A stretch of DNA of 24,091 bases. Source: an uncultured Bacteroidota bacterium. Lineage in GTDB: Bacteria; Bacteroidota; Bacteroidia; NS11-12g; UBA955. Positions within the stretch are counted from its first letter, which is position 1. Each line of letters begins with the position of its first letter. The notes beneath the pieces are model-generated. The model was not told where the DNA came from. It made no database searches and worked only from the letters and a program-made list of their open reading frames with translations. The translations under genes were made by a program, and so were the position numbers. Below are positions 1 to 8,705 of this stretch, in pieces. The DNA lies in the NCBI GenBank assembly GCA_903879775.1, contig CAIRMY010000342.1, forward strand, positions 1 to 24,091. The letters are read 5' to 3'.

Positions 1-2
1 CA

Positions 3-446
3 CTGTTGTTGGCACAGACATCATTGGAAATGAATGTTTTAAAGGCGCTTAATGAGTATAGAAAATCAAAATCTCTGACGATTCTTCCCTATGATTCAAT
101 TGCTTCAGCCGCTTCCAGACATCATAGTAACTGGGCATGCAAAGCGAATAAAGGTGGACAAATCGAAAATGTTGATGTGCCTAATTTTCTCGAGTTGCCC
201 CAAATGGAGGTTAGGAGTAAATATTTTAAGGTAAATAAGTTTTGTGAGATTTTTACGGGGGTATCAACTGAGAAATTCAGTTATTGATTCCTGGAAGCCA
301 TCGTTTTTCATGGGTATTGGAATGCATTTTTAGAAAACAACTATCACTTAGTTGGATTCTTGCGGTTATTCAAAAATACACCAAATTGCACCTTATTGAT
401 ACTTGCCAATTCGGATCAATGGATAAGAAAAATTGAATGTAAATAA
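3..446 (+). pseudogene. CAP/SCP-domain secreted protein, 5'-partial, broken by two apparent frameshifts
   Basis: The reading frame enters from the left edge as L-L-L-A-Q, which looks like the end of a signal peptide, so the true start lies outside the window. What follows fits the CAP (cysteine-rich secretory/SCP) fold: N-E-Y-R near the start, then A-S-A-A-S-R-H-H-S-N-W, and further on C-E-I-F-T-G. The frame stops at 285-287. The expected next CAP block, V-I-D-S-W-K-P-S, is present one frame over at about 279-303. The following block, F-H-G-Y-W-N-A-F-L-E-N-N-Y-H-L-V-G, is back in the first frame from about 306 and runs to a stop at 444-446. Two compensating single-base losses, the second in or near the T5 run at 304-308, explain this. 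It is either a pseudogene or two sequencing errors. The restored end overlaps the convergent gene by 54 bp. CAP proteins are secreted, and the substrate cannot be told. Confidence 0.6.
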
Positions 447-1481
447 GTGACCATTTGCATTTTTACGAGCTTCAGCGTTGAAAGTGAAGTTGTATGCATA
501 TCCAATTTGAAATGGACCAAAGGCATATCCCAATTGAGGTCTGTAACACCAATTCCATTCATTGGTGAGGCCACTTTGTAGACCAAATTGGAATAAATTT
601 ACTGAGGCAAAATCAATTTTCCTGAAATTTAGGAAATTGAATAGGAATTCATTTCTATTTCCACCGCTTTCTTTGTGATATACCAACCCAATAATGTCTA
701 TGCGCCCTTCATTATTAAAAGGATTTCGATTAGCTACCCATTCATAAGAAACTTCCGCCCCCATTAAATTATATTTACCCATGTTGCCGGATAATCCTAA
801 ATTTAAACCTAGATATCCTTGAAATGGAATGTAATCTGTGAATGATTCATCTTGAAAATATTTATCAGCCAATTGTTTATAGGTCAAATCATACATCTCT
901 TCGGTGTTTTTATTTTCAAATATCATTGGTGATATTGATTCGAAAATAGACAAAAGTCCTATCTCTTGAAAAGTAAGCATTCGGGTTTTTCTGAGAAATA
1001 TTTTGGTTTCATTATCTAGATCCATTTTTAATAATGTATCGTACAAATTAGTTATTTTAAATGCAATGTTAGCGCTTGGTAACTCTTTGTCTTCTAAATA
1101 CTCCTTTGACAAAAAATCGGAATCCGAGAAATGAACCATTGATCCCATAAAATCTGCCTTTGCAAAAAGAATATATGCTTTGGTTAAAACAGTATAATCA
1201 GAGTCTTGAAATTCATGGTCGCAATAGTTTAAAAATGAGTCGATCTGTTTCTTGCTAAAAACATCTACATTCTGAAACGGATAATTTTTGGTGAATGATT
1301 TTATTTGTTCATTGCTTTTTGAATCTCGATCGTTGCACAATTTACATTTACCTAAATTTAAATGTTTATCGAACAACGGAACTCCAATGAGTCTTTTTTG
1401 GGCGAGTGCAATGTTAAATATAGAAAATGCAAAAAATAGTAAAATAATATTTTGTTTAATATGGAATTGTTTGATTTTCAT
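393..1481 (-). CDS. Hypothetical secreted protein, beta-rich C-terminal half
   Basis: I do not recognise the family. The 362-residue product starts with a clear signal peptide (about residues 1-28, charged start, hydrophobic core, ending A-L-A-Q), so it is exported. Soon after cleavage there is a C-x-x-C pair (K-C-K-L-C-N). Residues of about 70-220 look helical. The last 130 or so residues alternate polar and aromatic/hydrophobic positions with repeated Y/F-rich strands, and the chain ends in strand-like sequence, which would suit an outer-membrane-associated beta structure. No T9SS sorting domain is visible. The gene lies 51 bp downstream of the membrane-protein gene on the same strand, so it could be the last gene of that unit, but a TATATTTG -7-like box sits between them. 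The product class is inferred from composition only. Confidence 0.8.
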   Translation of the reverse strand: MKIKQFHIKQNIILLFFAFSIFNIALAQKRLIGVPLFDKHLNLGKCKLCNDRDSKSNEQIKSFTKNYPFQNVDVFSKKQIDSFLNYCDHEFQDSDYTVLTKAYILFAKADFMGSMVHFSDSDFLSKEYLEDKELPSANIAFKITNLYDTLLKMDLDNETKIFLRKTRMLTFQEIGLLSIFESISPMIFENKNTEEMYDLTYKQLADKYFQDESFTDYIPFQGYLGLNLGLSGNMGKYNLMGAEVSYEWVANRNPFNNEGRIDIIGLVYHKESGGNRNEFLFNFLNFRKIDFASVNLFQFGLQSGLTNEWNWCYRPQLGYAFGPFQIGYAYNFTFNAEARKNANGHLFTFNFSYPLIRIGKYQ

Positions 1482-1504
1482 ATTCTAAGAGTTCGTGTCT
1501 ATTG

Positions 1505-1512
1505 CAAATATA
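1505..1512 (-). promoter_or_regulatory. Possible -7 promoter box TATATTTG
   Basis: A perfect match to the Bacteroidota -7 consensus TAnnTTTG reads toward the 362-residue secreted-protein gene, 23 bp ahead of its ATG. No TTG/TTTG -33 element is seen at the usual 17-23 bp distance, so this is a weak call. Confidence 0.35.
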
Positions 1513-1532
1513 TGGAAATAATTGATGGGAAG

Positions 1533-2330
1533 TTACTGACCTAATTCAATACTCTTTTCCTTCACCATCTTTGATTGAAAAAGGGGCTTCCCTTTCAACG
1601 CTTGATACAGCGTAAGTCCTGCCAGTAAGAAATATAAAATTGCAACAATAAACGTTGCTTTGTTGCTTTTAAAGACGTAGTACGATAAAAACGGCAGCAG
1701 CTGAAGGGCATGCATCCCAATGAAATGTGCGATTCGCAAATCACCAACAGTTTTACTCCAACCCAAAATGAAAATATTAGAATTGTCGTTGATGGCCCCA
1801 ACACTGTGATTGAGTCGAGATCCCATTGCGAATCCCTGAAAAGAAAAGATGACAAAAATGAAAATCGACAAGCGTATGGCCCAAACATAGTGCATCGGGA
1901 GGGTGGGGAAGTCGTATTTGAAAAACAAGATGCCTACGTAAGCGGTATAAATGGTAACGGCAGATGCTGCAAATGCCATCAGCGAATACATAGCTGCATA
2001 AAACGATGAGCTCATATTGTAATGAGATAACTGTCCTTTGCTCGCTTGAATTGCAATGTAGGCAATTTCAAATCCCAACAATACAATGACCACCCAATTG
2101 AATATTTTTACGTTAAAGTTGGGTAGGTAAAAGCAAAACCAAGCCATTGCCCAAGTAAAAAGAAAAGTTGAAAATGCAAATTTGAAAGGCTTGTAAAAGG
2201 CATTCACTTGAAACACTTTTACTTGACTTGTTTGGGTTAAAATGAGAAATATTGCGGATGCAAACAAACAAATCAGACCAAAATAGAATAGGGTTTCGTT
2301 ACGTGCTTTTAATTCGAAAATAAAGTGCAT
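1533..2330 (-). CDS. Seven-helix integral membrane protein, unknown function
   Basis: The 265-residue protein is almost entirely hydrophobic, with about seven predicted membrane segments: near residues 14-32, 50-70, 78-95, 108-135, 148-168, 200-220 and 227-245. It has no cleavable signal and ends in a short charged tail (K-M-V-K-E-K-S-I-E-L-G-Q). Histidines and a G-S-R-L-N-H-S-V-G motif in the loop after segment five are the only polar clusters. I cannot name the family. The gene is 24 bp downstream of the truncated T9SS gene and is probably co-transcribed with the TonB-dependent receptor. Its central part (residues about 108-140) is duplicated as a fragment at 5187-5286. Confidence 0.8.
   Translation of the reverse strand: MHFIFELKARNETLFYFGLICLFASAIFLILTQTSQVKVFQVNAFYKPFKFAFSTFLFTWAMAWFCFYLPNFNVKIFNWVVIVLLGFEIAYIAIQASKGQLSHYNMSSSFYAAMYSLMAFAASAVTIYTAYVGILFFKYDFPTLPMHYVWAIRLSIFIFVIFSFQGFAMGSRLNHSVGAINDNSNIFILGWSKTVGDLRIAHFIGMHALQLLPFLSYYVFKSNKATFIVAILYFLLAGLTLYQALKGKPLFQSKMVKEKSIELGQ
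1910..2010 (-). repeat. Duplicated ~101-bp segment, copy A (inside the membrane-protein gene)
   Basis: This stretch of the membrane-protein gene is repeated in the same orientation at 5187-5286. By eye the two differ by about five substitutions and one single-base gap. The segment encodes M-Y-S-L-M-A-F-A-A-S-A-V-T-I-Y-T-A-Y-V-G, part of the fourth membrane segment. Copy A is the intact, in-gene version. Confidence 0.9.
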
Positions 2331-2354
2331 AGCTAAATTATTGATGAATGATTC

Positions 2355-2651
2355 CTAAGGGTTTTCAGTCTTTAATGCGTTTGCAAATTTTGGATAAATT
2401 TTCAATTCCTGTGACGGCGCAAAAATAGTCACATTTGTTGTAAACGTTTCAAAAGGTTGTTGAATTCCACCAGTGATATTGTATTCCGATGATTCAAGAG
2501 ATACATAATCTATAGTCCCAATTGTATATGAAATTTCTGCATTTCCATTAGTTGCATTTCCCCCGCCACTGCATGTAATGGATTGTGCGTACAATCCATT
2601 TGTAACAAAGCAAATGACCATCATCAATGGATATATTTGATTTTTAATCAC
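2355..2651 (-). CDS. Small secreted protein with truncated T9SS sorting domain
   Basis: The 98-residue product begins with a signal peptide (about 1-22, ending L-Y-A-Q). It continues with the motif series S-Y-T-I-G-T, then I-T-G-G-I-Q-Q-P-F-E, which in Bacteroidota usually leads straight into a C-terminal type IX sorting domain. The domain begins (E-L-K-I-Y-P-K) but stops about 12 residues later. The expected 60-70 residues, including the conserved strand after Y-P-N-P and the final K-x-x-x-x, are missing, and the N-P after Y-P is replaced by K-F. Translation must start at GTG, as no ATG precedes the signal peptide. The gene lies 23 bp after the TonB-dependent receptor. Whether it is still secreted through T9SS is doubtful; it may be a decaying gene. 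Confidence 0.65.
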   Translation of the reverse strand: MIKNQIYPLMMVICFVTNGLYAQSITCSGGGNATNGNAEISYTIGTIDYVSLESSEYNITGGIQQPFETFTTNVTIFAPSQELKIYPKFANALKTENP

Positions 2652-2674
2652 GTGGCTAAATTACAAATTATCTA

Positions 2675-5056
2675 TCAAAACTCAAACTTCATGCCGCCTG
2701 TTGGGAAAATCGCAAGGCCATCGAAATAGTTTTGACCCGATAAATAATTGAAGCTTTCTGCGTTCGCAATCTGCTTGTTTACCACATTCACAATATCCAT
2801 GAAAATGGTCATCGACGATTTTTTGAATTTGAAATTGTAGTTTGCCCTCAAATCCAAACTCGAAAAATTTGGAAGTCGCAATTCATTGCGTCCAATAATT
2901 TCTTTTGAATACCTCAAACTGCCACTCCCATTGGTCACGTTACTGTGAATGAGGTAATTGTCTTTTGGCTTGCCTGTTGCAAACCTATAACGCATCGAAA
3001 ATGTCCAATGATTGTTCGTTTTATGACTCAACATGATGTTAAATTGATGCGGTTGGCTAAATGCAAAATCATATTCGCCAAGTCCATCTCCGTCGTTTCG
3101 TTTAATGTCCATCAAGGAATAACTAATTTGACCATGAAACTTCTTTAACAGTCGTTTCGTGATATTGATATCTAGTCCTTTACCCCAACCACTGCCATTG
3201 TTGTTCTTCAATACATTACCAGTAATGGGCGATGTAACCATGTTTGCAAATGATTTATACCAGACTTCAACGGTGAATTTTAAATCATTTCTAATGTTTC
3301 TACGGTAGCTTAAAATGTATTGTAAAACCTTTTCCATTTCCAATCTGCGGTCCTTGGGCTGGTCTGCGATGTCGGAATAAACTGGATCTTGATGATAAAT
3401 GCCCACGCCAAAATTCAAACTGTTTTTCTGATTGATAAAATAACTGCCATTTAATCGTGGGGAAATTACATGTTGCTCACAAAAGCCTGTGTAATCGTAT
3501 CGAATGCCCGCATTGAATGAAAGTCTTTGTCCCAATAAAAATGAATAATTCGAGTATCCGGAAACATTTAGATTCGACGCATTGAAGGTTGCATTCACAA
3601 ATTCAGGATAAATCACTTGGTATTTTTGGTTGGGATTCATCAAATCCGTTGTGCGATAAACAAAATTCGTATCGTTGTTACTAAAATTACGGTGATTTTT
3701 CAATGTCAATACATCCATTTCAAAACCTACAGTGAGATTTTGATTTTTCTTCAATGCAACATTGAAAATCGAACGATACCCGAGTTTTTCTTCACTGTAT
3801 TCTTGCGTTTGAATGCTAGAAATATAATCGATGTTTGCCTTTTTTAAATTCCCTAAACTATCAATTTCTGGGTAGGCTTTCCCTACAACCACATCTGAAG
3901 TATACGATGTATAATAAAGTACATTTTTAAGCTGACTATTTTTTCCGATGAGGGACAAATGGTTCAGTCCCAATACAATTTTATTTCTTTTGAAATCCGG
4001 GAGGTACAATAGATTAAGCTTCTTATCAGCGTACACGTTGTCAATGTCCCTCACAAAACTTTCAGGACCTACAATTGCCAAAAAGGAGAGTTTGTTTTTT
4101 GCATTGATTTGGGTGGTTGTTTTCAATATGAAGTCTCCGTAAATGGGCAATCCAATATCTTTCAAGCCAATTAAATTCACCAGGCCATAAAAGTTTTGAT
4201 AACGCCCGGAGACAAATAAGTTGGTGTTTTTGAAAACTTTACTTGGTCCGTCGTAATTCACAGTTATTCCTAACAAATCAACTTGCCCATCTACAACTGC
4301 ATTTTCTTGGTTGCCTTCTTTAATGCTTAGGCCTAGATATGACGCACTTCTTCTTCCATATTCGGAGCTAAAACCTCCACCTTGAAATTGAGCGTGATCA
4401 ATCACTCTTGGCGCGAAAATGCTAAATCGGCCACCATTTGGGTCGTTAAAAAAACTATTTCCCTCTAAATGACCAACCTCCGTGAGCGGTATGTCATCAA
4501 CCATATATATATTGTCGCGAACTCCTTGTCCTCTCACCGAAATTGCAGAGTAAATGCCGCCACTGCTCGACACCCCAGGGAGCATGCCGATAGCTCTGAA
4601 AATGTCGCCCTGAGAACCAGGATTCAGATTGATTTCTTCCCTCGAAAAACTAAATGATGAAATAGGAGCACTGCGGTTATTTTCGTATCGAAATGTTTTG
4701 ATTTCAACGGATTTTGATGGATTGATATATTCTTGAAGGACAATTTCTTGGAAATTGATTTTTCCTGGTAAAACATGAATATCGCTGATGATTTTTGATT
4801 CGTAATCTAAGTGATTTACAATCAATGTGTACGTTCCTGTTGGCAATGAATCAATTGTGAAAATCCCCAAGGAATCGGTTTTTACATTTACATCTGCATC
4901 CAAAATTGAAACGAAAGTTTCGAAAATGGGTTTTTGGTTGGTTTTGTGCAGAATTTTACCCTTGATTGTCCCCATATCGGCGGCTGATTGCGCATTGGCA
5001 GATATAGTAATCAGGCAACAAAAAACAATGAAAGTGAATCTCAAATTGAATCGCAT
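2675..5056 (-). CDS. TonB-dependent outer-membrane receptor with carboxypeptidase-regulatory-like N-domain
   Basis: This is an outer-membrane active transporter of about 793 residues, in the usual size range. A signal peptide (M-R-F-N-L-R start, ending A-N-A-Q) is followed by a carboxypeptidase D regulatory-like beta sandwich (G-T-I-K-G-K-I-L, D-S-L-G-I-F-T-I, L-P-T-G-T-Y-T-L). Next comes the plug domain at about residues 120-230 (G-D-I-F-R-A-I-G-M-L-P-G-V, then S-V-R-G-Q-G, then G-G-G-F-S-S-E-Y-G-R-R). A long beta-barrel ends in phenylalanine (M-K-F-E-F). I chose the ATG at 5056; the frame is open nine bases further upstream only to a TTG. The substrate is unknown: there is no SusD partner nearby, and the downstream genes are a small T9SS protein and a membrane protein. 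The receptor is likely first in that operon. Confidence 0.9.
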   Translation of the reverse strand: MRFNLRFTFIVFCCLITISANAQSAADMGTIKGKILHKTNQKPIFETFVSILDADVNVKTDSLGIFTIDSLPTGTYTLIVNHLDYESKIISDIHVLPGKINFQEIVLQEYINPSKSVEIKTFRYENNRSAPISSFSFSREEINLNPGSQGDIFRAIGMLPGVSSSGGIYSAISVRGQGVRDNIYMVDDIPLTEVGHLEGNSFFNDPNGGRFSIFAPRVIDHAQFQGGGFSSEYGRRSASYLGLSIKEGNQENAVVDGQVDLLGITVNYDGPSKVFKNTNLFVSGRYQNFYGLVNLIGLKDIGLPIYGDFILKTTTQINAKNKLSFLAIVGPESFVRDIDNVYADKKLNLLYLPDFKRNKIVLGLNHLSLIGKNSQLKNVLYYTSYTSDVVVGKAYPEIDSLGNLKKANIDYISSIQTQEYSEEKLGYRSIFNVALKKNQNLTVGFEMDVLTLKNHRNFSNNDTNFVYRTTDLMNPNQKYQVIYPEFVNATFNASNLNVSGYSNYSFLLGQRLSFNAGIRYDYTGFCEQHVISPRLNGSYFINQKNSLNFGVGIYHQDPVYSDIADQPKDRRLEMEKVLQYILSYRRNIRNDLKFTVEVWYKSFANMVTSPITGNVLKNNNGSGWGKGLDINITKRLLKKFHGQISYSLMDIKRNDGDGLGEYDFAFSQPHQFNIMLSHKTNNHWTFSMRYRFATGKPKDNYLIHSNVTNGSGSLRYSKEIIGRNELRLPNFSSLDLRANYNFKFKKSSMTIFMDIVNVVNKQIANAESFNYLSGQNYFDGLAIFPTGGMKFEF

Positions 5057-5065
5057 TTGCCGCAA

Positions 5066-5427
5066 ATTTACTGTGAATCCTTTGGAAAAACTATAGATCT
5101 ACCTTTATCAATGAATGTGTCCTTAAATCATTTTCTTATAAAGGACGCTGGAAGGTTCCGCTCAAACTTAACATAGATAGGGTTGGAGTCGTATTTAACA
5201 ACAAGATGCCTACATAAGCGGTATAAATGGTAACGGCAGATGCTGCAAATGCCATCAGCGAATACATAGTGGCACAAAACGATGAGCAATTTAGAAATAT
5301 TGACAGACAAAGAGTTGAGCCGAAATCTTGCTGCTTCAGGTTCTGTATTAATTGGTGTTTCGCATCAGGCATGACGGTGATAATTTTTGGCATAGTTTTT
5401 GAAATGTCATTTTATTATTTAAATAGT
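5066..5427. other. Intergenic region between divergent receptor and SGNH/beta-helix genes
   Basis: No gene is supported in these 360 bp. The region must hold the promoters for the divergent TonB-dependent receptor and SGNH/beta-helix genes, but I find no convincing paired -33/-7 elements; TA-rich boxes near 5382-5398 have one base too many for TAnnTTTG. Its centre is the decayed fragment of the membrane-protein gene (5187-5286). Beyond the near-identical core, weaker similarity seems to continue on the side facing the receptor to about 5160. Confidence 0.6.
5187..5286 (-). pseudogene. Duplicated ~100-bp fragment of the membrane-protein gene, copy B
   Basis: This is the second copy of the 101-bp segment at 1910-2010, in the same orientation and about 94% identical by eye. 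Read on the minus strand it still encodes M-Y-S-L-M-A-F-A-A-S-A-V-T-I-Y-T-A-Y-V-G, but it lacks the rest of the gene on both sides, and a one-base deletion near 5196 shifts the frame. It is best read as the remnant of a second copy of the seven-helix protein gene, left by a tandem duplication that also spanned the receptor. Confidence 0.8.
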
Positions 5428-8400
5428 ATGCAAAAGTTAATGATTACCATATGGTTGGGTTTGTTTTTCATATTGCCAACCACGATTGATGCTCAACCAC
5501 CAGCAGGAGCAATAGTTGCCAAGTCCAATATCATTTATTACGCCGGAGGTAAATGTGATTTTTACGATGTCAATAGTAAGTTGATTTTGTCAGTAGACGC
5601 AGCGGAAGCAGGTTGGTCGGCTACTCCAGCAAAAACAGCATGGGTTGTTGTAACACCGAGTACAGGAGGCTATTATGAGTTTCCCAATTATAGCTCTAAT
5701 GCCTCAACATGCAATACCAGAGAGTATTTACAACCTTTTTGGAAATCAGATACTGTATTTAATGAACTGGTTTTGCTTTCGGGTGTGAATAGCACTGCAA
5801 ACCTCATGTATAAACCGAAGCAAATCATAAAAGTTACCAATTATGATTTTTCAAAAAACTTTGTAGCCAATACTGATTTTACAATAAATGGTAGAACCAT
5901 CACCCAAAAGTCTGCACAGATTTCTGCAACATATGTAACTAAAGGTGGGGTTAAGGGCAATGGTCAATCAAATGGGTTATTGAATACAAATCCAACTTCT
6001 TGGACATGTGTGTCTTATATTCCGGATAGAAGCGATTGGAGAGCAAATGCTATTTTGGGAAACAAAGGGAATTTGCTGCCAAAGACAATGGCAAAGTTGA
6101 AGAATAAGCAACCAGTTGTCATTCAGGCATATGGAATGAGTATTACAGCCGGTTTAAATGTGAGTGGTTTCGCTGGTGATGATAAGAATTTCAAACCTAC
6201 AAAACCATATATGCACAGCTATGTGGATTTGTTAGGGGAAGGATTATTGGCAAAATTTGGAGGAAATATCACCATGATAAATGGATCTTGTGGTGGGAAA
6301 ACCGTTTCTTGGATTGATCAGTATTGCGTGAGTATGGTGAATCCGAATAATCCTGATTTGGTTATTTTAGATATGGGTATGAATGATATCTGGGGAACAA
6401 CAAATGCTTCATTTAAATCAAGCATGATTTCTTGTATCTCTAAAATCAAGAAAGATTGCCCTAATGCTGAATTTATTCTTATCGGTAACATGCTTCCTGA
6501 TGTGAATTCAATTGGTTCACCTAGCAACGGTGATGTTTTGATGTATGGTTTTTTATCGCAATTGAAATCACTTGAAGCCAATGGTATTGCTGTGATGGAT
6601 ATGACCTCAATGAGCGACACTATCTATCGCAGAAAGGGAGCGAAACATTGTACATCAAATTCGTTACATCCGAATGATTATTTGGCGCGTTGGTATGCAC
6701 AAGGCTTGTTAGAAACTTTGAATGATGGCAATTCAACCATTATCAATACAGGTAAAAAATATTTTGTGAATACCACTGGAGACAATACTGATGGACTCAC
6801 TTTGGCAACGGCATGGACTTCACTAACAAAAGTGAATGCACATTCGTTTCAACCTGGTGATAGCATTTTATTTGAAGGTGGAAAATCTTTCACTGGTAAT
6901 ATTGACTTGGACGCTTCTGATGGTAATAATCTAAACAAACCGATTTTGTTCGCTACTTACGGTTTAGGAAAGGCGACAATTAACACCACGGTCACGAACA
7001 AATGTGGGTTAAAAGCAACAAATTTACAAGGGGTTCATATAAAAAATCTCATTTTCAAAGGGCCAGGGAATGGTACCCAAAAAGATATTGATGGAATTTT
7101 GTTTTTTACCGATAAAACTTCAGGAACACTTTCAAATATTGCCTTGACAAATATCGAAGTTTTTGGCTTTGGCTACTGTGGTATAAGATTTTATTCTAGT
7201 TGGTCGTCGACCATAAAATCAGGCTTTCATCATGTTCGTATTGATAGTTGTTCTGTTCATGATTGTCGAGAAAATGGGATAGTTACATTTGCTTATGACG
7301 ACCAATCTACGAATTTCTATCATCACAAAGATTTCCAAATCCGAAATACCAAAGTTTACAATATAACCGGATATGCTGCAAGTAGTCATAAGGGAAGTGG
7401 TATAGTGCTTTCTCAAATTGACTCTTCATTAATAGAAAAATGTGTTGCCTATAATACGGGAACATTAAATTCCGCTTGCGGTGGTCCAGGAGGTATATGG
7501 GTATGGGCTGCAAACAGGATCACCATTCAATATTGTGAGTCACATCACAATTCGTCCGGTTCTTCAACAGGTTGTGATGGATTAGGTTTTGATTTAGATG
7601 GAGGCGTTACAAATTCAATTATTCAATATTGTTATTCGCATGATAATGATGGTGCCGGTTACCTGCTTGGCAATTTTACAGGTGCAAGGGCTTGGGGAGG
7701 GAATACGGTGCGATATAATATTAGTATCAACGATGCTCGAACAAATAACAGTGCAGTGACATTGTTTACCGCTCCAAATACAACTTGGAATGGTTTGGAT
7801 TTTTACAATAATACAATTTATGTTTCAGGGTCTAACAAAAACAAATATTCTACTTTTGGGGCATTTCAAATGTCTGATTATGGCTCTAATATGTCTGGGG
7901 TAAAGTGTTATAACAATATCTTTCAGGTGAACGGATCTGGCAATTCCTTGCCTTTGTCATTAATTCAGATTCCGTCAACCTTTACTGCTCAAAAACCTCT
8001 ATTTGTCGGTAATTTATACTGGAGTTCAGGTGCCGCGAATAAGATTTTTTATGGAACGGACTACAATGGATTGAATGCATTCAGGGCTACCGGTAATGAA
8101 AAATTCAATGGTGTAAATACAGGCGTGGAGGCAGATCCAATGCTATTAGGGGTTTCAAATTCACCTACATTACTTTTCCCAAATGACAATTCAAAATTGA
8201 CACAATTTCAAATTGCAAAAAATTCACCCGCAAGAAATAAAGGATTTGATCTAACAAAACAAGTTGGCTCTGTTGTTGGCACTCGCGACTTTTGGGGAAA
8301 TTCAATTCCAGATTCTGGATTTTTCGATATTGGGGCCCACGAATGTAAAAGTGAACTAAATTCTTCTATCGATAACCTAAAAAAATCATTTTTTCAAATT

Positions 8401-8643
8401 CAAACAAATCCAATATTAAACGGTGTTTTAACCATAAATATGCTACATACTTGTCCCTCAAAATATTCATTCATGCTTGTTGATATTGCGGGTAAGAAAA
8501 TAATTCTTGATCAATTGAAATTGACCGTAAATGAGAAAGTCCTATCATTGGATGTCGCGAATATAACTTCTGGAATGTATTGGTTAATATTATATGATGG
8601 AAAAACCATGATGCAGTCATCTCAAATATTGATTTATAATTAA
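5428..8643 (+). CDS. Secreted SGNH/GDSL esterase - beta-helix protein with T9SS sorting domain
   Basis: The secreted protein has 1071 residues from the chosen ATG, which opens a good signal peptide (M-Q-K-L-M-I-T-I-W, ending I-D-A-Q); an ATG eight codons earlier is possible. An N-terminal beta region (about 25-220) precedes an SGNH hydrolase domain at about 228-430. Block I is A-Y-G-M-S-I-T with nucleophile Ser238. Block II is N285-G-S-C-G-G. Block III is D-M-G-M-N-D around Asn319. Block V is N411-S-L-H-P with His414. The usual Asp three residues before that His is Asn. A right-handed beta-helix follows (about 440-920, many short N-x-I-x-x-C/N-x-x strands), then a choice-of-anchor-like segment (G-T-R-D-F-W-G-N, F-D-I-G-A-H-E), then a T9SS sorting domain of about 80 residues. 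Likely role: deacetylation or other ester cleavage on a polysaccharide bound by the beta-helix. This is inferred from domains. Confidence 0.88.
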   Translation: MQKLMITIWLGLFFILPTTIDAQPPAGAIVAKSNIIYYAGGKCDFYDVNSKLILSVDAAEAGWSATPAKTAWVVVTPSTGGYYEFPNYSSNASTCNTREYLQPFWKSDTVFNELVLLSGVNSTANLMYKPKQIIKVTNYDFSKNFVANTDFTINGRTITQKSAQISATYVTKGGVKGNGQSNGLLNTNPTSWTCVSYIPDRSDWRANAILGNKGNLLPKTMAKLKNKQPVVIQAYGMSITAGLNVSGFAGDDKNFKPTKPYMHSYVDLLGEGLLAKFGGNITMINGSCGGKTVSWIDQYCVSMVNPNNPDLVILDMGMNDIWGTTNASFKSSMISCISKIKKDCPNAEFILIGNMLPDVNSIGSPSNGDVLMYGFLSQLKSLEANGIAVMDMTSMSDTIYRRKGAKHCTSNSLHPNDYLARWYAQGLLETLNDGNSTIINTGKKYFVNTTGDNTDGLTLATAWTSLTKVNAHSFQPGDSILFEGGKSFTGNIDLDASDGNNLNKPILFATYGLGKATINTTVTNKCGLKATNLQGVHIKNLIFKGPGNGTQKDIDGILFFTDKTSGTLSNIALTNIEVFGFGYCGIRFYSSWSSTIKSGFHHVRIDSCSVHDCRENGIVTFAYDDQSTNFYHHKDFQIRNTKVYNITGYAASSHKGSGIVLSQIDSSLIEKCVAYNTGTLNSACGGPGGIWVWAANRITIQYCESHHNSSGSSTGCDGLGFDLDGGVTNSIIQYCYSHDNDGAGYLLGNFTGARAWGGNTVRYNISINDARTNNSAVTLFTAPNTTWNGLDFYNNTIYVSGSNKNKYSTFGAFQMSDYGSNMSGVKCYNNIFQVNGSGNSLPLSLIQIPSTFTAQKPLFVGNLYWSSGAANKIFYGTDYNGLNAFRATGNEKFNGVNTGVEADPMLLGVSNSPTLLFPNDNSKLTQFQIAKNSPARNKGFDLTKQVGSVVGTRDFWGNSIPDSGFFDIGAHECKSELNSSIDNLKKSFFQIQTNPILNGVLTINMLHTCPSKYSFMLVDIAGKKIILDQLKLTVNEKVLSLDVANITSGMYWLILYDGKTMMQSSQILIYN

Positions 8644-8705
8644 TGCTCTTAAACGCGAAAATTGTTAGATTTTTTGGTAGTTAATGTCATCATTTCACCA
8701 TCATT

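Noticed and set aside
5057..5065. TTG start for the TonB-dependent receptor and TAAATTTG at 5063-5070 as its promoter
   Set aside because: The ATG at 5056 begins a normal signal peptide, and the box would leave almost no leader and has no -33 partner.
5136..5393. Minus-strand 85-codon frame as a separate membrane-protein gene
   Set aside because: Only its middle resembles the seven-helix protein, and the rest is unrelated. A gene remnant is the simpler reading.
5227..5427. 67-codon N-terminal extension of the SGNH/beta-helix protein
   Set aside because: It runs antisense through the duplicated gene fragment, and a good signal peptide starts only at 5428.
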